Shown piece by piece: positions 1 to 7,930 of a stretch of DNA of 64,000 nt. How positions within the stretch are numbered: position 1 is the first letter of the stretch; every line of letters begins with the position of its first letter. The stretch spans positions 1 through 64,000 of the forward strand of contig NZ_PJNI01000001.1 of assembly GCF_002844555.1 (NCBI RefSeq), read 5' to 3'. Below the pieces are notes generated by a model. It was given only the letters and a program-made list of their open reading frames with translations, was not told the origin of the DNA and did not search any database. This stretch comes from Brumimicrobium salinarum (GTDB lineage: Bacteria; Bacteroidota; Bacteroidia; Flavobacteriales_D; Crocinitomicaceae). The position numbers were made by a program, and so were the translations under genes.

Positions 1-63
1 TATTTGGTGGTATTTAATGAAAAAAGCCTCTCGAATGAGAGGCTTTTAGTTGTCCCACTAGGG
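1..63. repeat. Left attachment site (attL) with duplicated tRNA end
   Basis: These 63 bases match 28655-28717 except for the 16 bases of a hairpin stem and loop (27-42). Bases 50-63 duplicate the 3' end of the tRNA-Gln gene, and bases 43-63 are the 21-bp strand-exchange core. To the left of the core the sequence should be host DNA, including the original tRNA terminator. The repeat begins at the window edge, so it may extend further left. Confidence 0.85.
19..47 (-). terminator. Probable original tRNA-Gln terminator
   Basis: A perfect 7-bp stem (26-32 with 37-43, loop of four bases) is followed on the minus strand by a run of six or more T. It would have lain just downstream of the tRNA-Gln gene before the element integrated. 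A near-identical structure with a different stem sequence sits at 28673-28701, directly behind the present tRNA. Confidence 0.75.
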
Positions 64-120
64 AGTTATGCTAACCTCTACACGATAGTAATATCAATAC
101 TTTCAATAACTTTCTAAAAT

Positions 121-180
121 CTGGTGACAAACTGGGTGACAAAATAAATAGTTCAATTTGACATCATTTAAAGAACGATT
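121..180. repeat. Left-end arm-type repeat cluster
   Basis: Bases 121-144 contain two GGTGACA motifs and match 28559-28582 at the other end in 20 of 24 positions. Bases 167-178 carry TTTAAAGAACG, which recurs inverted at about 28449-28463, and TTTGACAT recurs inverted near 28485-28495. Short repeats shared by the two ends of an integrative element are typical of integrase or excisionase arm-binding sites; that role is inferred. Confidence 0.5.
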
Positions 181-244
181 GAGATTATAAAGATACTCAT
201 TTTCATATTCATATAACAATAAATAGCACTAAATATTATGCTAT

Positions 245-433
245 TTAGAATAGTACTTTTTCCACCTCATCGTATTTTAAACCAAGGTATTCTGCGCACT
301 CTTTTATTGAAACATATTGATGTGATTTTTTGAGGTAGTGATCCTTCATTTTTTTGATAAGCTCTCGAGAATATCGTTCAGACTTTCCAGTGATGATCAT
401 GACGTCTTTTGTATGTAGAACGATACGCTTCAT
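245..433 (-). CDS. Small HTH-like mobile-element protein
   Basis: This 62-residue protein is basic in its N-terminal half, and its C-terminal half (YVSIKECAEYLGLKYDEV) looks like a helix-turn-helix of the excisionase or MerR-like type. I recognise the pattern as one that recurs in small hypothetical proteins near the ends of Bacteroidota genomic islands, but I know no assigned function. It reads toward the left attachment site, and 11-bp tandem repeats (469-501) lie just upstream of its start codon, so it could bind them. A recombination-directionality or copy-control role is inferred from position only. Confidence 0.6.
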   Translation of the reverse strand: MKRIVLHTKDVMIITGKSERYSRELIKKMKDHYLKKSHQYVSIKECAEYLGLKYDEVEKVLF

Positions 434-468
434 TATTCTTGATGTTTTTTAGTCTTATTTGATTTTAG

Positions 469-501
469 CCATACACTATCCATACACTATCCATACATGA
501 G
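469..501. repeat. Iteron-like 11-bp tandem repeats
   Basis: The 11-mer CCATACACTAT occurs twice in perfect tandem (469-479, 480-490), followed by a partial third copy (491-497). It lies about 35 bp upstream of the start of the small HTH-like gene at 245-433 and in the otherwise empty 434-746 interval. It could be an operator for that protein, an iteron of an origin, or an integrase accessory site. I see nothing else supportable in 434-746 apart from possible promoter DNA for the gene at 747. Confidence 0.55.
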
Positions 502-746
502 CTATGCTCTTGACATGGGGTTATTATGGGTGTTTTCTACCTCAATTACAAAATTATAGGAAAATAAAGGATATTAAAAAGGCAAAAACACGGCAAAACA
601 GCACAAAGATTATTGAACGGAAGTAAACCCTTTTGAGTAGCCTACTTCTCCCCTAGTTTTGATGTATCGATTTCATGTCGCGACGAAATTTGAGGAATGC
701 TGGGAAGGTCTCAGCAGGATATTGTCAAAACTAATATTAAGTAATC

Positions 747-1496
747 ATGGCAAGACAAAAAGGAATAATCAAGCTTACGGGTAAGATTGGAGATTTATCT
801 TTCTACAAGACGAAGGATGGTTATTTGGCACGTGAGAAAGGTGGTATTGATGGAGAGCGCATCAAAAAGGATCCTGCGTTTGCAAGAACACGAGAGAACG
901 GAAGTGAGTTCGGGTTGGCTGCAACGTCAGGGAAGACTTTGAGAGATGCTTTCCGTCCACTCATGATGCGTGCTGCAGATAATCGAATTACTTCTAGATT
1001 GACACGATTGATGTCCCAGATTAGAAAACTGGATACCACGAGTGATCGTGGAAAGCGTTCAGTTGGTGTAGCGATTCAGAACCAGCCAGCAAAGGACATG
1101 TTGAAAGGATTTAACTTCAACGTTCGTTCAATGTTGAATGCGATTTTGTATCGTCCTTACACACTGGACACATCAAATGGAGAAATAGAAATTGTTGATT
1201 TGGTACCGATAAATCATATCGCAGCTCCGCCAAATTCTACACATGTTTCTTTTACAGCAGCATGGGGAAAAGTGAATTTTGCAGATGGTGTATCTGATTT
1301 ATCTATCTCACCAGCAGTAAATCTACCCATAGATAGTACACAAACAACTGTTACCGCAACACCTCCTGCAGCACCAGGAGGAACAGGAACAGATGTGTTC
1401 ATCTTACTTGTAGAGTTTTTCCAAGAAGTTAATGGTACACAATACAGCTTAAACGATGGAGGCTACAATGCTCTGAACATCGTGGACGTTGTTTAA
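747..1496 (+). CDS. Beta-rich island protein, possible virion-like component
   Basis: This 249-residue protein has no signal peptide. The N-terminal part opens with MARQKGIIKLTGKIGDLSFY, followed by a basic helical segment (about residues 35-125). The C-terminal half (about 150-249) is rich in T, V, P and alternating hydrophobic residues, as in a beta-sandwich. The layout recalls Bacteroidota DUF6266-type proteins (short glycine-rich N-terminus, helical middle, Ig-like C-terminus), but I cannot place it in that family. It heads a run of four same-strand genes with short gaps, three of them tiny. With membrane proteins beside it and an endolysin-like amidase in the same element, a structural or surface role in a phage-like particle is possible, but this is inference only. 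Confidence 0.75.
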   Translation: MARQKGIIKLTGKIGDLSFYKTKDGYLAREKGGIDGERIKKDPAFARTRENGSEFGLAATSGKTLRDAFRPLMMRAADNRITSRLTRLMSQIRKLDTTSDRGKRSVGVAIQNQPAKDMLKGFNFNVRSMLNAILYRPYTLDTSNGEIEIVDLVPINHIAAPPNSTHVSFTAAWGKVNFADGVSDLSISPAVNLPIDSTQTTVTATPPAAPGGTGTDVFILLVEFFQEVNGTQYSLNDGGYNALNIVDVV

Positions 1497-1508
1497 AATC
1501 TATTGATC

Positions 1509-1772
1509 ATGGAAAAGAGAAAGCAAGACAAGTTAGCATCCGCAGGAAAGCGATGCAAAAAGGAAACTCCTCCGTTTTTCAAGAAATTACGCACAGCAGG
1601 ATTGGTATTGGCCGCAATCGGAACATCGATTGTTGCCGCACCAATTGCACTTCCCGCGATTGCTGTAACGATAGGTGGCTATGTGCTACTTGGCGGAACA
1701 GTAATCACAGCGGTAAGTCAAACTGCAGTGAGTGAAAATGAATGTGATCTGGAGGCACCTAAAAAAAAGTAG
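1509..1772 (+). CDS. Small two-TM membrane protein, holin-like
   Basis: The protein has 87 residues from the ATG at 1509, which I prefer to the ATG at 1503 because an A-rich spacer precedes it. A basic N-terminus (about 25 residues, many K and R) is followed by two closely spaced hydrophobic segments (about residues 29-46 and 50-68) and a short charged tail. That size and topology fit a holin or a small membrane-anchoring protein. It starts 12 bases after the 249-residue gene and is probably co-transcribed with it. A phage-type amidase at the other end of the element makes a holin reading attractive, but no family signature is visible. Confidence 0.65.
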   Translation: MEKRKQDKLASAGKRCKKETPPFFKKLRTAGLVLAAIGTSIVAAPIALPAIAVTIGGYVLLGGTVITAVSQTAVSENECDLEAPKKK

Positions 1773-1783
1773 AATGTTTAATC

Positions 1784-1810
1784 GGTCTGCTTCAAAATTT
1801 AAAGCGGACC
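1784..1810. other. Intergenic 9-bp hairpin
   Basis: GGTCTGCTT (1784-1792) pairs with AAGCGGACC (1802-1810), with one G-U pair and a 9-base AT loop. There is no T-run behind it, so it is more likely an RNA-processing or mRNA-stabilising hairpin between two co-directional genes than a full terminator. Confidence 0.45.
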
Positions 1811-1825
1811 ACAAAATTTAGAATT

Positions 1826-2026
1826 ATGTCTGAAGAAAAGTGTTTAAATGAAGAAATGTTGGTAAACGTTTCAAAGAGACGACCAAAATTCAAAGCAGGA
1901 ACAGAATTAGCAAATTCCGTGAATATGGTTGATGTTGATTCGAGTAAAGACGTAACCGAAGACTCAGAGATCATTAAGATTTCTATTCGGTTGACTGAGA
2001 AAACTTGCGTGGAAGTTTGCGATTAG
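1826..2026 (+). CDS. Small acidic hypothetical protein
   Basis: This is a 66-residue acidic protein without membrane segments. Its C-terminus ends in TCVEVCD, with two cysteines three residues apart. It sits third in the left-end run of four genes and is closed off by a rho-independent terminator at 2051-2084. I recognise no family. Codon use and the A-rich leader match its neighbours, and the ATG at 1826 is preceded by a short hairpin, which supports a real gene. Confidence 0.5.
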   Translation: MSEEKCLNEEMLVNVSKRRPKFKAGTELANSVNMVDVDSSKDVTEDSEIIKISIRLTEKTCVEVCD

Positions 2027-2050
2027 TCGTTAGGTAAAATCAAAATTATG

Positions 2051-2084
2051 AGCCACCAAGCAGTAATGCCTGGTGGCTTTTTTA
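2051..2084 (+). terminator. Rho-independent terminator
   Basis: The perfect 8-bp stem AGCCACCA/TGGTGGCT (2051-2058 with 2071-2078) is followed by TTTTTT. It lies 25 bases after the stop of the 66-residue gene and would end the 747-2026 transcript, leaving 2104-2289 as a separate or read-through unit. Confidence 0.85.
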
Positions 2085-2103
2085 ATTATAAAAATTAGAA
2101 ATT

Positions 2104-2289
2104 ATGGAATATACAAATGACAATACAACAATCATAGGAACGGTATCCGGAACGATATTGAGCGTCGTGGCTATGTTTGATGCTGGAGATATTATTAAGA
2201 CGGTAATTATGGCTACCATTGGGGCTGTGGTTAGTTTTTTGGTGAGTAGAGGGTTGAAGTGGATTTGGGGGAGATGGAGGAAAACATGA
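2104..2289 (+). CDS. Small two-TM membrane protein
   Basis: The protein has 61 residues with two hydrophobic helices (about residues 9-26 and 31-49) and a basic, tryptophan-rich C-terminus (LKWIWGRWRKT). The helical hairpin plus cationic tail is typical of small holins, phage-encoded membrane peptides and type I toxins. It follows the terminator at 2051-2084 with a good A-rich leader. The frame on the opposite strand is a shadow. Function is unknown; a lysis or membrane-insertion role is inferred from topology and from the amidase elsewhere in the element. Confidence 0.6.
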   Translation: MEYTNDNTTIIGTVSGTILSVVAMFDAGDIIKTVIMATIGAVVSFLVSRGLKWIWGRWRKT

Positions 2290-2450
2290 GGTTATATCAT
2301 CCATTATTTTAATAAGTAGTATATTGTGAAAGTATTAATAATAAAACTCAGTCAATAACACTTACATACACATGAAGCTTTTTGAATACTCCCTTTAAAA
2401 AGCATAAAGCGTAAGAAGCATTGCCTTTATTTTATAGCTAAAAATAAAAT

Positions 2451-5099
2451 ATGTCAAAAACCACAGAAACTAGATTAACATTAGCTGCTCTTATATATGG
2501 GGTTGAAATAGATTTAAAGAATTCTATAAAAAAGAATATAACTCCATATTTTGAAAACATAGCTTTCTTTAAAGATAAAGATTTAGAGAAGAGGGTTGTG
2601 GAGAGGTTTGAAAAAGATAATCCAGGTGTAGATTACCTTGAAAACATAGATGAAGTCATTGAGTTTTTAGACTTTCATGATACTTTTACAATACTCAACA
2701 AGAACAAGGAGTTTTTAAAAAAGGAAACAGCTAATTATTTAAAGTCAAATTTTAATAAACTTAATGATTTAACTCCCATTAGAAATAGAGTCATGCACAC
2801 TCGTCCATTACTCGGTGGTGACTTTTCTTTTACTTATGATTTTGTTTCAACTTTAAAAAAGTCTGACCCAATTGAATGGTCTATAACAATAGATACTAGA
2901 GATAAAATAGAAAAGGATCCTTCCTACGTATTAACCTTAAAATTTCCAACAAATCATTTTGAAGAAGAGATTTCTAAAGTTAGTCATAACCTCCCAGTAG
3001 CTGATTTTGATGAAACAGGTTTTATTGGAAGAAGTCAAGATGTAGAAGCATTAACTAAACTTATTTTAACAAATAAGGTGGTGTCGGTTTTAGGAGATGG
3101 TGGTATTGGGAAAACTGCATTAGCTATAAAAGTAGCTTACGATATTGTTGATATGAATGAATCCTGTCCATTTGAATTAATAATTTGGACTTCAGCCAAA
3201 ACAACAATGTTGACTTCAAAAGGTATTGAAGACATTTATACTACAATTACTGATTATTCGGGTTTAATTTCTGAAATTGGAGAAACTATAGGTGGTTCAA
3301 ATAAACTTGAGGAAATTCTTGATTATTTAGATTACTTTAAAACATTGCTAATTATAGATAATCTAGAAACAATTCAGAGTGAAGAAGTTCGTAGTTTCAT
3401 TCGAGAGGCACAGACAAAATGTAATATTTTAATAACTTCCCGTATAGGTTTAGGAGAGCTAGAGTACCCTCGAAAACTGAAAGGTCTTTCTGAAGCTGAG
3501 TCAGCTAAACTTATTCGAGAAATAGCAAGAATTCGAAACAGTGAAACACTTCTTAAGCTTCCCCAAAGTACATTGGTAGATATTTCTAGCAAGTTATATT
3601 TTAATCCATTGGCAATTAAATGGTTTGTCAGTACTGTTGAGACAGGAATCACACCTCATGAAGTAATCAATAATAAAGGAGACCTTTTGGATTTTTGTTT
3701 AACAAATGTTTACGAGAAGCTTTCTAAAGGAGCTATTTCGGTACTTAACACTATAAGGGCTGCCCGAAAGAAAATTACTAATGCTGAAATTATTTATCTT
3801 TCAGAATACGAGCCTCTGCAAGTTAGAAAACATCTTATTGAACTTTTTAAAACCACACTCATTTCTAGACAAATTGAGGATGGAAATAACTATGAAGAAG
3901 TAATTTACTTTATCTCTGATTTTGCAAAAGACTTTTTATCAAAGAAGTATCCAATAGACCATTCATATATTAAAGCAAATATTAAAAAATCTAAAGAGCT
4001 TAATGTCGGTATAAGACAAATAGATAAGGTTAAGAGATATAATATTTTTTCGTTGAATGCATTAGTTTACGACAATCAAAACCAAATGATTAGTGCAAAG
4101 TTTTTACAAGAAGCATTAATTTGTTCGAAAAAAGGAGATTTTGAACAAGCATTAAGTAAAGTTCATGAAGCGAAAAATATTGATCCAAATTATTTTGAGG
4201 TATATAGAGTCGGTGCTTTTATTAAAGCAACTCAAGGAGATTTATTGAGTGCAGAAGAAGATTATCAACTTGGATTAGAAATAGCCCCCGAAAATCCAAG
4301 GTTATTATATTATTATGCTCAGTTTCTCATGTTTAAACTTGAAGATATTGATGGAGCATTAGTATATGCTAAACAAGTTTATAAACAAAAGCCAAATCAC
4401 CCTTACACTGCTTTCCTCATTGCACGTTGTTTTAATTATGCACAAGAATACAATAAAGCAATACAGGTAGTTAATGACTTGAAAGAAAACGTCGATCTTG
4501 ATCCTAAAAATCTTAGAATAGCATATACTGAATTAATTTCTTACTATTCCGAAATAGGTAAAAGCTTATTAACAATCCAAACAGATATTGACAACGGGGT
4601 AAGTCACTTTAAGAAAGCATTTGAATTATTCGAACATTGTGCAGATGAGAAAATTGTTGATTACAAAATGGCAAAAAATTTTAGTGTTGGTATTTTAACT
4701 TTAATTAGATTTCTTCCTATTATAAAAACCGATGAATTAAATGAATTTTTAAAACTTATGATAGTGAATAATGATAAGTACATAAATTTGACAGTTGATT
4801 TAAAAGAGAAGATAATAAGATCATTTTGTGATAAATTCGAAGACAATTCTTTAAATGAATTAATAGATTTTAATTCTTCAGAGCAAAAGCTCGTAGGGAA
4901 TATTATAAGGACTAATAATACCAAAGACAATTATGCATTTATTCAAGTAGATGAAGATTCGTACTTTGCTCACAGGTATGATTTTATTGATGTTGCTAAT
5001 TGGAGCGACTGGAAAAAATTAAAAAATGGGCAACTTGTTTCTTTTGAAAAGGGAACAAATAATAAGGGGGAATGTGCTAAAGTAATAAAATTATATTAA
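2451..5099 (+). CDS. HEPN-NB-ARC-TPR-cold-shock STAND protein, putative anti-phage
   Basis: This 882-residue protein has four recognisable modules. Residues 1-150 form a HEPN domain with the canonical RNxxxH ribonuclease motif (R111 to H116, in IRNRVMHTR), similar to Swt1-type HEPN. Residues about 190-460 form an NB-ARC NTPase: P-loop GDGGIGKT (215-222), Walker B LLIID (299-303), sensor ITSR ending at R331, and NPLA matching the GLPLA motif. Residues about 540-720 contain TPR-type helical repeats. Residues 812-882 resemble a cold-shock/OB fold (GNIIR, YAFIQ, YFAHR, VSFEKG). STAND NTPases of this kind sense phage proteins or nucleic acids and activate an effector; here the effector is presumably the N-terminal RNase. 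The OB fold at the sensor end is unusual and suggests RNA or ssDNA recognition. It stands alone on the plus strand. Confidence 0.88.
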   Translation: MSKTTETRLTLAALIYGVEIDLKNSIKKNITPYFENIAFFKDKDLEKRVVERFEKDNPGVDYLENIDEVIEFLDFHDTFTILNKNKEFLKKETANYLKSNFNKLNDLTPIRNRVMHTRPLLGGDFSFTYDFVSTLKKSDPIEWSITIDTRDKIEKDPSYVLTLKFPTNHFEEEISKVSHNLPVADFDETGFIGRSQDVEALTKLILTNKVVSVLGDGGIGKTALAIKVAYDIVDMNESCPFELIIWTSAKTTMLTSKGIEDIYTTITDYSGLISEIGETIGGSNKLEEILDYLDYFKTLLIIDNLETIQSEEVRSFIREAQTKCNILITSRIGLGELEYPRKLKGLSEAESAKLIREIARIRNSETLLKLPQSTLVDISSKLYFNPLAIKWFVSTVETGITPHEVINNKGDLLDFCLTNVYEKLSKGAISVLNTIRAARKKITNAEIIYLSEYEPLQVRKHLIELFKTTLISRQIEDGNNYEEVIYFISDFAKDFLSKKYPIDHSYIKANIKKSKELNVGIRQIDKVKRYNIFSLNALVYDNQNQMISAKFLQEALICSKKGDFEQALSKVHEAKNIDPNYFEVYRVGAFIKATQGDLLSAEEDYQLGLEIAPENPRLLYYYAQFLMFKLEDIDGALVYAKQVYKQKPNHPYTAFLIARCFNYAQEYNKAIQVVNDLKENVDLDPKNLRIAYTELISYYSEIGKSLLTIQTDIDNGVSHFKKAFELFEHCADEKIVDYKMAKNFSVGILTLIRFLPIIKTDELNEFLKLMIVNNDKYINLTVDLKEKIIRSFCDKFEDNSLNELIDFNSSEQKLVGNIIRTNNTKDNYAFIQVDEDSYFAHRYDFIDVANWSDWKKLKNGQLVSFEKGTNNKGECAKVIKLY

Positions 5100-5216
5100 G
5101 CTGTTTGGACAAAAGTGTTTTTAAAACAGCCCACCGAAGCGAGCTGCTGAGAGAAACAAATGAACCACAACGGGCCACAAAACACTCCGTTTGTGTTATT
5201 TGGCTTTCAGCTATCG

Positions 5217-5417
5217 CTAGGAGGTCAGTTTTTGACAAAATAGGTAAAGCCTGATATATTTACTTCTTTCGGTCCCTGGAGGAGTTTCAACAATCTTCCG
5301 TTTGAGTTTTTCCATTTCTGCAGGAATTTCTTTCCTGGGCATTGATTTAAGAATACTTTTAATGACTGCGGAATTTACGTGATACATGATATTTAAATTT
5401 ATGTTCGGCAACCTCAT
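5217..5417 (-). CDS. Small basic hypothetical protein
   Basis: This is a 66-residue basic protein with no membrane segment. It starts 28 bases after the stop of the DUF6943-like gene on the same strand, so the two are probably co-transcribed. Small basic partners behind DUF6943-like genes are common in flavobacterial islands as far as I recall, but no function is known. The ORF is short and could be spurious; the tight spacing and consistent strand favour a real gene. Confidence 0.45.
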   Translation of the reverse strand: MRLPNINLNIMYHVNSAVIKSILKSMPRKEIPAEMEKLKRKIVETPPGTERSKYIRLYLFCQKLTS

Positions 5418-5445
5418 CTGAAAAGGCTGCCGAACTGGTTAATAA

Positions 5446-5868
5446 TTACGATTTGATTAATTGGTGAACGAGAACTTGTCTTAATTGCTTGAGTGTGTTC
5501 TGGATTCGCTTGTAGTTCTCTTCCTGCTGCTCCAATTGCAAAAGCGATGAAACTGTCTTCTTGATTGCTTCGGGTTTGTGAAAAGTGGCGCTGTGTGCTT
5601 CAGTGATTATTTTGATGAGGTCATTTTTCCGAATGAAGGGAATCACTGATCCTACTAAAGCAATTTTAAATCGTTTGCCTTGGTGTAAGGAATAAACAAT
5701 CCAGTACAGACTTTCTTTTTCGTTTTCATTGTTGCACATCATCACAAAGCAATTCGGGCAAGGTTTTTTGAGTGGTTTTCCACTGTTTAATCCTTTGTTA
5801 AGGATAAAGAAGTGCGGGCCTTTATACACGCCTTCTGGGCGGTAAGTAATCAATTTGAAATTAGACAT
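5446..5868 (-). CDS. DUF6943-like mobile-element protein
   Basis: This 140-residue protein carries a conserved core, GLNSGKPLKKPCPNCFVMM (about residues 26-44), with a CPNC cysteine pair that could bind metal. It is followed by a WIVYSLHQGKRF segment and GSVIPFIRKNDL. I associate this pattern with DUF6943, a family found almost only in Bacteroidota accessory elements; the family call is from memory. The C-terminal 40 residues are glutamine-rich and helical. It shares its transcript with the gene at 5217. Its biological role is unknown. Confidence 0.65.
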   Translation of the reverse strand: MSNFKLITYRPEGVYKGPHFFILNKGLNSGKPLKKPCPNCFVMMCNNENEKESLYWIVYSLHQGKRFKIALVGSVIPFIRKNDLIKIITEAHSATFHKPEAIKKTVSSLLQLEQQEENYKRIQNTLKQLRQVLVHQLIKS

Positions 5869-6380
5869 AATTTAGGTTTTAAAAATTAAGTCTTGTTCAT
5901 CGTCGCTACGCTCCGCCATGAATTCCAAAAGAAAAAACCAAAGAAAACGACCAAAAAAGGCCGAAAAAAAAGGAAAAAAGAAAGCTCATTTTTTAGGGCT
6001 AAGTAGCAGCTTTGTCAAGGTTTTTGACAATAAAAAATTTGACTCCATGAGTGAACAAAGGAATGGATGGCAAATTTTAGAGTCAAGGAGATTTAAGTTG
6101 AAAAAAGATAACCAAAATTATTATTGCAAAACCCGAAGGGCTCGACCTTTATAAAGCTGTGCACAGCCCTATTTTTGCTTTTATTTTTTTATTTTTAATC
6201 CATAGGAAAAGCCTAGTCAATAAAACGTTGAATCGAAGGTATAACTGTAGAGATTGCTATAATGATAAAACGAAGGGAGAACTTTTGGTTCAAGTGTAGG
6301 TGTTTCAAAATTATAGCATAACACATAAGATTATGGTAAGCATGAGTGAGCCAAGAGAATAGTTATTGATAAAAGAAAAC

Positions 6381-6464
6381 AGCTACTCTTGACTTCCTAC
6401 CAACGTAGTTTAGCAAGAAAAGCTTTAAGTATTTGCTGCCTTTTTTCAGGCAGCTGATACCTCC
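6381..6464 (+). repeat. Degenerate repeat unit, copy 1
   Basis: The unit begins AGCTACTCTTGACTTC, continues through TTTAAGTATTTGCTGCC and ends in a perfect 6-bp hairpin (GCTGCC 6435-6440 with GGCAGC 6449-6454) followed by ACCTCC. Copies 2 and 3 share the CTTGACTTC start and the TTTAA...TGCTG(A/C)C...(A/G)CCTC end. Confidence 0.5.
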
Positions 6465-6593
6465 TTGCAAAAATGTTAGTCAGTTCGAAGGAAGAAAGTT
6501 TTTCAAGTGTGCTTTTTGATTGTTTACTGGTTTAACTATGGTGAAAGGGAATATTTTCGATGCAAGGCAAAGAGTAATAGTGTATATGAAAAA

Positions 6594-6675
6594 AGCACTC
6601 TTGACTTCGAGAATATTAGATGGGACAGTAATTTTAAAAAAATACCTGCTGACCAAAGGGAGGCTGGTATTTCCA
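6594..6675 (+). repeat. Degenerate repeat unit, copy 2
   Basis: This copy has CACTCTTGACTTCGAG, then ATTAGATGGGACAG, TTTAA and TGCTGACC. Its hairpin arms have diverged (TACC...GGTA flanks remain). It is closest to copy 3 in the middle segment. Confidence 0.45.
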
Positions 6676-7083
6676 TGCTAGATGCTATTCAACTGGATAA
6701 TTATAGCCTGGAACTTTTAATATTGTTTTAACGATTTTGCAAAGTGTCTTATTTATGTAAATCTTCAAACCGGAGCAATTTTGGACACTATTCATTTAGA
6801 GCCAATGTATTTAACAATTGAACAGGAAATGGAGCCTTCAGCTATTCAATCAGACTAAGTACGGAGGGAATATGTTTTATTTTAGGATAAAGCTAGACAC
6901 GGAGAACGCGAGCCGTCTGCGAGTGGAACGAAGGGGGGCGCAACAAGTGGCTGGGAAGCAGACAGGTTGCAACCTCTGTGCCTTAGCACACGAGGGGCGT
7001 TTCCAGTTTTTTGGATTCGAAGGGGTAATGTTTTACAAGGGTGGGTGTTTTTTTTGATGCAATGCAATGGAGACAAAAAAATA

Positions 7084-7166
7084 AGCTCACGCTTGACTTC
7101 TTTAATGTTAATTGGAACGTAGAGTTTAAGTGCTTGCTGACCTTTTTCGGGCAGCTAGCACCTCTT
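7084..7166 (+). repeat. Degenerate repeat unit, copy 3
   Basis: This copy has GCTCACGCTTGACTTC, then TTAATTGGAACGTAG, TTTAAGTGCTTGCTGACC and a hairpin with one mismatch (GCTGACC with GGGCAGC). Like copy 2 it is preceded about 40 bases upstream by a TTTTGATGCAA-like motif. Confidence 0.5.
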
Positions 7167-7408
7167 AGGGTTATGCCAAAAACTGGAACCGCCCCGAAGC
7201 CTGAGTGACGTAGCAGGCGAGCCAAACACGACGCTGCGGTGACACCCCATTTATAGGGAGAGGGAGAGGATGAGGAACGAGAACGCTACCTCACCTTTAA
7301 GGGGTTTGGGGTGGCAGAGTAGCAGCAACTGAAGGAGGAGACACCCACGTGAGAAAAATAAGTGGAATGTGGCGCGCGGAGTTTCCGAGCACGACACAAT
7401 GGAACGGT

Positions 7409-7454
7409 AAAAACAAGCCCGTAGTGCAACGGAGCTTTGTATAGGCTTGTTTTT
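7409..7454. repeat. 11-bp inverted repeat
   Basis: AAAAACAAGCC (7409-7419) and GGCTTGTTTTT (7444-7454) form a perfect stem around a 24-base loop. The T-tract on the right arm gives it a terminator-like look on the plus strand, but no gene ends here. It is part of the structured block 7400-7770. Confidence 0.6.
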
Positions 7455-7610
7455 ATATTTTTTGAGCAGGGAGGTGGTGATGACTGAAGACCTTATTTCC
7501 TGTTCCATACAAACGTCAGAGGGAACCAATTTATGCGAAGCAAGAACCAAAAAATTGTCAGCTGATGGTTGCGAAGAGGTCACTTTAGATTTAGGCAAAT
7601 GTTTAGACGT

Positions 7611-7761
7611 GGGGCGTTGGAACGGAGAGGTGATTTATTAAGGAGTAATCTTTAAATTGAAAGAATTACGCCACGCCCCGTGGGAAACGGATAGCTTTTT
7701 GAACTGTTTTGCACAGGAACACACTATTACAAAGCGACCTTGGAATGCTCTTGTAATAGTG
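7611..7761. repeat. Paired inverted repeats, oriT- or ncRNA-like
   Basis: Two inverted repeats are nested close together. GGGGCGTTGG (7611-7620) pairs imperfectly with CCACGCCCC (7671-7679). CACTATTACAAAGC (7722-7735) pairs with GCTCTTGTAATAGTG (7747-7761), with an 11-base loop and one bulge. Such strong hairpins next to a gene-free region are typical of oriT or of a structured RNA. No relaxase is encoded in the element, so an oriT would need a helper. Confidence 0.5.
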
Positions 7762-7930
7762 TTGTAGCCGTAGCAAAAACAGGAGAAAACTAGGAGTGGA
7801 GACGGATTAGGCGCATTTTAAAAGCTTGTAAGTTAGCAATATAAATAACAGGGTATTCTGTATATGTTGGCACAGGGTTATAAGACTAGAGAAGGGAGTG
7901 GCCTAAGAAATGTGGTATAGATTTAATATG

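Larger units (their letters stand above)
5869..7930. other. 2-kb non-coding region with repeats and hairpins
   Basis: I find no convincing protein gene here. Open frames exist (for example 5918-6154 and 7447-7641), but their composition is skewed (poly-lysine, or frames crossing hairpins). The region contains three degenerate copies of an approximately 80-bp unit (6381, 6594, 7084), GC-richer islands (6890-7030, 7170-7400) inside AT-rich DNA, and several long inverted repeats between 7409 and 7761. From memory, the 7400-7800 part resembles conserved non-coding DNA near mobilisation genes of flavobacterial conjugative elements, so an oriT or structured RNA is possible. Confidence 0.55.

Noticed and set aside
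469-501. Possible CRISPR array
   Set aside because: The repeats are 11 bp, directly adjacent without spacers, and only 2.6 copies; no cas genes are present in the window.
5918-6154. A 78-residue open frame on the plus strand
   Set aside because: It is dominated by lysine and arginine from A-rich DNA upstream of a minus-strand gene; it looks like a leader region, not a protein.
6507-7225. Several short frames on both strands
   Set aside because: They overlap one another, contain the degenerate repeat units and show no domain or leader signal.
7447-7641. A 64-residue open frame in the structured region
   Set aside because: It crosses strong inverted repeats and has no protein-like pattern. 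Any conservation is better explained by DNA or RNA structure.
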